This document shows, piece by piece, positions 56,986 to 64,000 of a DNA stretch of 64,000 nt. The first letter of the stretch is position 1, and each line of letters begins with the position of its first letter. The DNA lies in contig CM040103.1 of NCBI GenBank assembly GCA_022496805.1, positions 3,056,001 through 3,120,000 of the forward strand. The letters run 5' to 3'. Origin of the DNA: Pohlia nutans. Its lineage: Eukaryota; Streptophyta; Bryopsida; Bryales; Mniaceae. Made by a program: the position numbers and the translations under genes. The notes under the pieces were generated by a model. It did no database searches. It saw only the letters and a list, made by a program, of their open reading frames with translations, and had not been told where the DNA came from.

Positions 56986-58080
56986 AGTGCCTTTCATGTC
57001 ATCTTGTAATGTACCGACAATGCTTTTAGTAGGACATATCCAAGGGAGTTCACAGTGCGCAAGTTTTGGAGTTCCTGCCATTGGATAGGCGAGATTATGT
57101 AAGCAAACGTTCAGTGCTAGAAATCATGCAGTGTGAATATCCCTACTTGAAGATTCTTCATATTGGTTATTCCTTAATTATTATTTTAAATTTGTAGGTT
57201 AGGGCATTGCCACTTGTCCTTCAAAACAGACGAGGATGGCATTTTTTGAATGAATAACAAGTAATTGAAGTTTTGACCTGCCAAAATATTCTTTTTGACC
57301 TAACAAATAGTTAATTTTTTCATGATTTTACAACCCCGGAAAATATTATTTTTTCGTTTACAATTAGTAAGTTGGATAATAAATGATGAAGGTTCTTTTT
57401 GCTTTGCAAATTAAGAGATAAGTAATTGGTTGAAAATTAATATAGCAAGTTGCACGGATGGGGTAATCAAGTGATCTACTCTCTACATAAGTAACCCCAC
57501 TAGTGATGAAGTTTAAATGTGATAAAATTATCATGTACGAATAGATATGCTCGTAACTTTATGGTATTCATGTGGGCATTTTCTTATTGGAGAGAATCTT
57601 AAGAACCTACAGTCAAAACTTTGAAGATTGCAACAATGATTGCAACATTGAAATTGCCATATATTGTAGGCTACAATAAAAATTGTTTAAGTGGATGAGT
57701 TTACTCATGACATAATTTACGCGCTTACAGTTAGTGAAAAATTTCAATGTAATAGTCAGGGTTAACCGAAAAGAAGGCCTTGGAACCTCCCTTTTCAACC
57801 TCCTTCTAACCTCTCTTTCAAGCTATGTTTGGGTTGAATAGTGTCATGTCATAACTTGTCCCCTTGTGGACCATGGGCTTGTAGCTTTGGTAGGAGGTGT
57901 GGGAGTCATTACGAGCGAGATTACGTGGTGTGGAGAATAATGGCAGTGGCTTGCTTTAGATTGTCTCCCAACTCATCGTGAACTAGTTTTTGGTCTATTT
58001 ATATTTCTATATGAGTTCAAGAGGAGTTTGCTAAAACTTTCCTCTTTGAGCTCACTTTTTGGTTAACTCTAATGTTCACC
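56986..58080. other. Intergenic, nothing recognised
   Basis: AT-rich and without a supported gene or repeat. Confidence 0.4.
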
Positions 58081-58809
58081 TTAACCCCTAAATATTGTTG
58101 CAGCTGGGCAAATGGACGTATCCAAAGCCAAGTATGACATAGTAAATGAAGGAATTTTCGTCCAATTCTTCTCGTGAAGGCATTTCATTGGTCATGTCAC
58201 CTCTTCGAGTAAAATTAAAGTCATTCAACTATTTTTGGATGTTACATAGGATCCCAACTACACAAAGGGTTCTAAAAACGGTTCACTGTGTATTGTACTT
58301 GGGTCTAATTGTTTGTTTTCCTTAAAACTAAATCTAGGCCATGGAAATGAGTTCTATTGCATTTTGAGTTTAGCTAACAAAATGAAGCTTACTATGACTA
58401 GTCTATAATCCACTTAGAAATTTTGGAAAAAACAAATTGAGCGTTTTATTGGAGCTACAAGTTTGGTGGGTATTACCATGGTCTAGCTATTTTATTTTGT
58501 TTAGATTTAGTCACATCAATGATTCTCATTTACCGCAATGTTCTTCATTGTAAATTACACATTCATTAAGAAAATTTAAAAATAGCATATTTTGTAATTT
58601 ATATGAATTTTTATTATGACCACTTAATCAAATTATAGTGATTTCAAGATTTTCACCAAAATTTATGAAAAAATTATATCTTGTAGTAGACACGTGGCTT
58701 CATCTACTAAAAATGTAAAATTGAACTTTTATCTCATTTATAGTAGAAAACTTGAGTGTGACAAGTAAAGCATGATTCCATGGTCATTGGCCCGCCATTT
58801 AGGGATTAA
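58081..58809. mobile_element. TTAA-bordered TIR element, 729 bp
   Basis: TTAACCCCTAAATATTG left, CCATTTAGGGATTAA right. Homologous over its length to 223-955 and over most of it to 10935-11670. Confidence 0.75.
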
Positions 58810-60222
58810 GTGGCAAGAGTCTTGATTTTTATTTTTTTTCACTTCTTACTTGTCGCTAGATTTGCATCAAAGACTTTGATTTTTTCTAGAGTCATGGCGA
58901 CATTTTGTGTGGTGGAGGCAAATGTGTTGACAACAAAATTTTATTTAAAAGCCAAAAATGGCAAATATTACATAATTGTAATTGCTAACTTTAGAAAATC
59001 ATTTCTTTTTCCTCTAAACTTTCTAGGCAAACTAAAGTAATCATTGGTGGAGTTTTGGCAAAAGATTACATTTTGCACTACGAAAACGGGCTACAACTCT
59101 AAATTAATCTAGTGAATCAGGCAACTTTATAGCGGTTTAAATTGCAAACTTGCACCACAATGGACCTGCATACATACACTCCAACCATCCAATAAGAACT
59201 TACACCAAAAAATTGCTACATGTTTAATAGATATTTGATCTGTGCACACACAAAAAGAACCATTTTTCATAGATTTTTGAACTTTCTGTTAGGCAACAAA
59301 AAAACTTTGTTTGATTTATGTTGGTTTAGGTAGCGTAAGAAAAAATGTGACCGAATGAAAAAATATTAAAAAAAAGAATCATAACTTACCAGTTTTAAAT
59401 ATTGAAAAGTGCATTATGAAGCGTCAATTTTACAAAAGCATTAAAAAATAGATTTAAAGATATAAACTTTAAATTAATTCCTTGAAAATAGAGTCAACAA
59501 GTTCATTGTATATAATAATGTATTAATATTATATATATAAAGAAAATAGAATGTTATATGATATTATAATATTATACTACTTATTTTCAAGGGTGCTTTT
59601 GTACTGGGAGTGTCATAGTTTTGAACCAAAAAAAAGTTCTAATGTTGTAAAACAATCCATTTACTGACGCAATACGATAAATAGGGAAAATATAAAAATA
59701 AAATAATATAGTAAAATAGAATCTTTTAGTGTCTTTTGGCATTTTTTCAAAATAGTCTAAATTATTTTGGAATCATAAAGAATATTTTTAGAATCTTCTT
59801 TAAAATGTCTTGACAATCTAAGTTCCCAAAACAATTTTAGATCTTTGCTGTAGAATGTCAAAGCAATTAACATTAAAAATTCAATAAAATTACATTTCAT
59901 ATTTTTAGAATTCAAAGTTTGTTATTATTAGTTATAACTGTACTTTCATCAAAGAAGCAAAACAAAAAAGATGTACAAAAAGAACATCGTGAATTCAAAA
60001 AAATGATCTCTAAAAGCGTTACAAGTTAAATTGAGTTTAAAATCAGACTTTCTTCAAACTCAATTTGACCTTCCCGATTTGGGGACAAAAAAAAATATCA
60101 ATTTAAAAAAAAAAAAAATCTAGGTGTAGAAAACTGCATGCATGATGTAGAGAAAAATATGTTTTGGAAAAAATATTTTTTCACATCGCTAAAAACATCC
60201 AAAGTTTGCTAAAAAAACCCAA

Positions 60223-60257
<35 letters not shown>
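60223..60257. repeat. (AAT)n microsatellite
   Basis: About 35 bp of uninterrupted AAT repeats. Confidence 0.9.
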
Positions 60258-60258
<1 letters not shown>

Positions 60259-60429
60259 CAGCTTACAACCTTTGCAATTTTGGCAAAAAATGTATTCAAT
60301 TTTTTCTAAATATAGGAAACTCATGCATGATGTTGTGCAAAAAAATTAGATTCTTTTCTTAACATGGAATTTTTTTGCCAATGGTAACATTTGTTTATAA
60401 TTATCAAAAAAAATTATTAACTTGCATCA

Positions 60430-60530
60430 AGACTTGTATGTAGTGTGGTAGTACAGACCAAGATTTGGAGCTAGAAGGTCGGGTGTTTGAATCCAACTAC
60501 TGGCAATGAAGCCCAAGTATACTATGGTGG
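60430..60530 (+). mobile_element. Possible tRNA-derived SINE fragment
   Basis: TAGTGTGGTAG and, about 40 bp later, GTGTTTGAATCC resemble pol III A and B boxes at tRNA-like spacing. No tail or target duplication is seen. Confidence 0.3.
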
Positions 60531-63360
60531 GTCTTACCGTAGTTTGACCGTGCAACTAAATTTTCCCGAGCAGCCAAAGTTTTTCCTCAAGCAACTTGAA
60601 ATATTACATAGATAGGCAGAAAAACTGAGCATATTTTATAAATTTCATCGTGGAATTTTTTTACTTTTCATATATAAATAAAATCATTTTGACAAAATCC
60701 ATAGTTTCAGAACAATAGATTTCAGTTGGAAAATGACCAGGACAATGCGTCTCAATCAGCTACCGCAATCAACATTTTTTTGTTGATATGGTCACATGAT
60801 TTTATAGTACTATTAGAGAAATAACCCATCTTCTTCAAAGACAAGAGAGATTTCCTTTAAGTGAACCAAGTATGCACCAAAGTTGGCATCCTAATCAGAT
60901 GAACTAGAGGACAAGGAGCCAGCCTCAGACGTAGAACCAAGGGTCGTTTTGTGCTCACGATTTGTGTCGTTAGACACAAGATTGATCGCCTTCTTTGTAG
61001 AACTAGACTCAATTGGCTATGAGGGGTCTTTTCCAAACAAAAACAACTTTAAGTAAGAATTTACGTCAGCGTCGCAGGCCCAAGACAGCGGCCACGCACC
61101 GCGATCCAAGAACTTCAAAATGCCGAGCTTCTCCACTGAGCCCTTCTTCATTTAGTTTGCCTTGACCACTACTAGAGAAACAATGTCTGGAACAACAATT
61201 TTTCAACAAAAAATAGTTGATTGTCCATGTCGTTTCGAGTGCGTTGTCAGGGTCACGAGTCGACAGGAATCTGTTGAAAAACTTTGTCAGTTTGGACAAT
61301 GCAAATTTAAAAAATAAAAATCTTTGACTTGAAAAAATCATTAATTTATAATATCAAGTCAAATTGCCACATCGACGAAAGTCAAACTACTAAGTCACTA
61401 AAAGTCAAATTGTCACGTCTAAGTCAACCCACCACCTCACAACTAGTGAAGCTAGTGGAGGTTCGAACCTAAGACCTCATAGACAATAGAAAAATCCCAT
61501 AACCTGAAAACTTAATTTGGGGCATTTGATTAAGTGAAAAAAGAAACGAAAGGGACCAAAGTCTAGGGAGGCAAAAACACCTCAAACGGCCAGGCCAGGA
61601 AAGCCTACCCCATGAGCCATAGCTTCAACAAAGGGTGCTGAGCCCAGGTCAAAAACTTGAGCTAGAAAAGATCAGAATGTTTAAAAACAATGAGTAACGT
61701 ATGTAGGAAAACCTACATAACAAAAAAGAATTCAAAGCAGAACTAAAAATTAATCTATGTAGCATTTTGCCTAGCAAGGCATCTAGGTGATCCCACAACT
61801 ATTTCCCGTAATCATTTTTCATAACCATCTCCCCACCTTCACACATGTGCACAAAGCATTGAAAAGTAGCCATAATATAGTATCAATTTTAAAAAATCAG
61901 CATTTACAATTGTTTTTTGTCTTTCCAAAATCTCATAACTTTTGCAAAACTAAACATTTTTTTGGACAAAATCATAATTGTGACATAATATTAGTCTAAT
62001 CAGCATTGTTTTGACATTCTTTTGAAGCTGATAGTCTACATGCACACAACTTCTAATTAAAGATTTTAAAAAAAATTGTTGGCACCTCAACGAATGCATT
62101 CAATGTTATTTTTAGACTTTTAAAAACCCATAATTAGTTAAATACCCGTTACTAATGTAATATTGTTAAATTTGAAACAACATGCTGTTAAATTTGAAAT
62201 GATGAAGCTAAAGTAGATTTTTCATATCTATTATACAATACAACATGGTTTGTCTCACTCGACCGTTCCACACTGGAATCCGTCGAGGAAACAACTCAAG
62301 CTCAATGTGCTCAACGGCATGGGTCCCACTAGTTACAAACATAACATAATAATTGGTTCCAATTATGCTTTTCAATGTACTCAAAGCATTTATACTGCAA
62401 TCCAACATCAAAATTTCGCAAAAATCTTACCTGATTTTGGAAGTGGCTGCTAGGACACTTGAAAAATAGACAAGAAAATGAATGATAACACCAAAGTCCC
62501 CTAAATAAAATTCTAAAATCTCTAATATTTGAATGAAAGTACCTTATAATAACTAATTTAACAAATGAACACATACACATCGATGATTCTATCCATTTTT
62601 GAAGCTACACGGTGCATATCAATCAAAAAAATATTAATCAAATTAATAATATTAAACAATGATAAAAAGAAAGGCTGTCTCCAGGAACCCCGGAAGGAAA
62701 CTTCCCATCTGAGTCAGGAACTTAGACCAAATAGAGGACGAAGTGACATTACTAGCCTGAGTTATTATTTCTAGGGAGACTAAAAAGGGCAGATGAAGAA
62801 ATTAGTGACACCTAGGGAGACTAAAATCGGGCAGGTGAAGAAATTTAGGGCACTGACAGATACATGCATCCATTGATGATGAGCCATCATCAAAAGGACA
62901 TGGCCATCAACGCCCCATTGCAACATAATGGATGATGTCACTCTGCCCAAGGTGAACTAATGAAGGCTCACTCACGAACAGAATTCATTGCTCACATCCA
63001 GAATCTTTCCTGATTCCCAGGATCTGACACTTCTTCTTGATATTTTGCTTTTTTTCCTCTCATTTTTCCATAATTCTGATTTGATTTTTGATTTTCTCTC
63101 TGCGTTTTCTGTATTGAGATTTGGAGATTTTGAAATATTTGATATGGGAGTACAAGTATTTAGTTTTGATCTACTGTACCCACATTGCAGATTCAACACA
63201 TGGCTATTAAATAATTTTAATTTTTTGAAAGATTTCATGTAGAGCCTTTTTTTCCACCATACCAAAAGTTTTGGTTTTGGTTTTCTAAAGTTTTCTATTT
63301 TTATAAATATTTTTCTGAACCGTGTTCGTAGGGTAAGACAAGTACCACCACATCTCTGAT

Positions 63361-63560
63361 TTAACTCCTAAATGTTCCAGCCTCCAGAAACAGGATCACG
63401 AACAGATTCGAAGCCTTGTAACTTTCTCATACAACTTGGATGATTTTCATCCAAGTCACATTTGGAAGCCTATTAAATTCTCTAACAATTACAATAATTC
63501 TCTTGTGATGGGGAGCTGTTGATAATATTGGAGAGACCTCCAACTACAAGTGATTGTCAA
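63361..63560. mobile_element. Left part of a TTAA-family element
   Basis: Starts TTAACTCCTAAATGTTCCAG. Bases 63468-63545 match window bases 4-80. After about 63560 the homology stops, so the copy is truncated. Confidence 0.55.
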
Positions 63561-63629
63561 CAATTTTTCCATCCATGAAAAAAATGAAGTGAGCGTCTTC
63601 ATTGCGCCAAATTGGCCTTGACTTCTACT

Positions 63630-64000
63630 TTAACCCCTAAAGGACCAGGACCGTATTCTCACAAAAAACCGTGAAAAACGCAGCATTTGGAAGTTGCAGA
63701 AGAAATCATATGTTTTTTATTTTTTTCATCATTTAACCGTAAGATCTAATACCCAACTTGAATTTTCATGTGAGCACAAAATTTGAGAGCAAAATGACCA
63801 TTAGATTCTTAGATTATAAGGATCAAAGCTGCAAAAGAAGATGTTTTGGGGTTCAATCCAGTGACAAATTTGAACTTTAGAAATTAATATCTTTTTTTCG
63901 AATGGGTTAGAAATTCATTGAATGGCAAGGCCATGTTAACAATTGAGTTAAGTCTTCAAATATAAAATCTTGTAAGAAAAAAGCTCATATTAATTTTTTC
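63630..64000. mobile_element. Left part of a TTAA-bordered element running out of the window
   Basis: TTAACCCCTAAAGGACC at the left equals the family consensus. The interior includes 'aaccgtaagatctaatacc', as in the 945-bp element at 47706. The right end is beyond the window. Confidence 0.65.

Larger units (their letters stand above)
58810..63360. other. Long intergenic stretch, no gene
   Basis: AT-rich. A slightly GC-richer part at 60890-61270 has a short minus-strand coding-like frame (about 61060-61150, KKGSVEKLGILKFLDRGAW) that I cannot assign. CACTACTAGAGAAACAATG near 61166 resembles a CACTA terminus without a partner. GGTTCGAACC at 61458-61467 is a B-box-like word. Confidence 0.4.

Overview
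This window reads as nuclear DNA of a land plant. It is AT-rich and gene-poor, with GT-AG introns. It carries a plastid-type bestrophin channel (VCCN family), a Bet v 1/PR-10-type gene with the family's usual intron position, three copies of a short plant-type protein, and many CACTA-like terminal inverted repeat (TIR) elements. With about five genes in 64 kb, an intronless VCCN-like gene and a two-domain Bet v 1 gene, I guess a non-flowering plant (liverwort, moss, lycophyte or fern). Nothing in the sequence proves the lineage.

Layout. 1-2.2 kb: repeats. 2.2-3.4 kb: VCCN-like channel gene (+), with one copy of a roughly 190-bp CACTA-type MITE on each side. 5.1-5.9 kb: a degenerate GATC-rich minisatellite running up to the next gene. 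5.9-9.7 kb: a four-exon gene (+) that splices exactly into a 303-residue protein with two Bet v 1 domains. 12.9-13.2 kb, 25.2-25.6 kb and 52.0-52.3 kb: three minus-strand paralogues (91, 105 and 117 aa) of a short family that start MGMCA and share a 29-residue core. The 25-kb and 52-kb copies have tandem duplications directly beyond their stop codons. 55.6-57.0 kb: a CACTA-like element carrying the broken 5' part of a UDP-glycosyltransferase gene. No intact gene is supported in 26-51 kb or 57-64 kb.

The strongest signal outside the genes is a dispersed family of non-autonomous elements with termini close to TTAACCCCTAAAGGACC, inverted at the other end, and TTAA at both borders. Sixteen have two recognisable ends and several more are partial or less certain. 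They run from about 0.2 to 0.95 kb and fall into several internal-sequence groups. Two of them sit in duplicated host sequence whose sister copy in this window lacks the element. The two comparisons (7720-7952 against 8001-8004, and 37092-37625 against 36055-36058) agree on insertion at, and duplication of, TTAA. TTAA target sites with termini starting CCC are the signature of piggyBac; Sola3 also uses TTAA. No transposase is present. Several elements abut and share one TTAA, forming chains.

All positions were read by eye. No alignment, database search or expression data were available. Family names rest on recognised motifs, and exon boundaries on splice consensus plus agreement between the two repeated domains.
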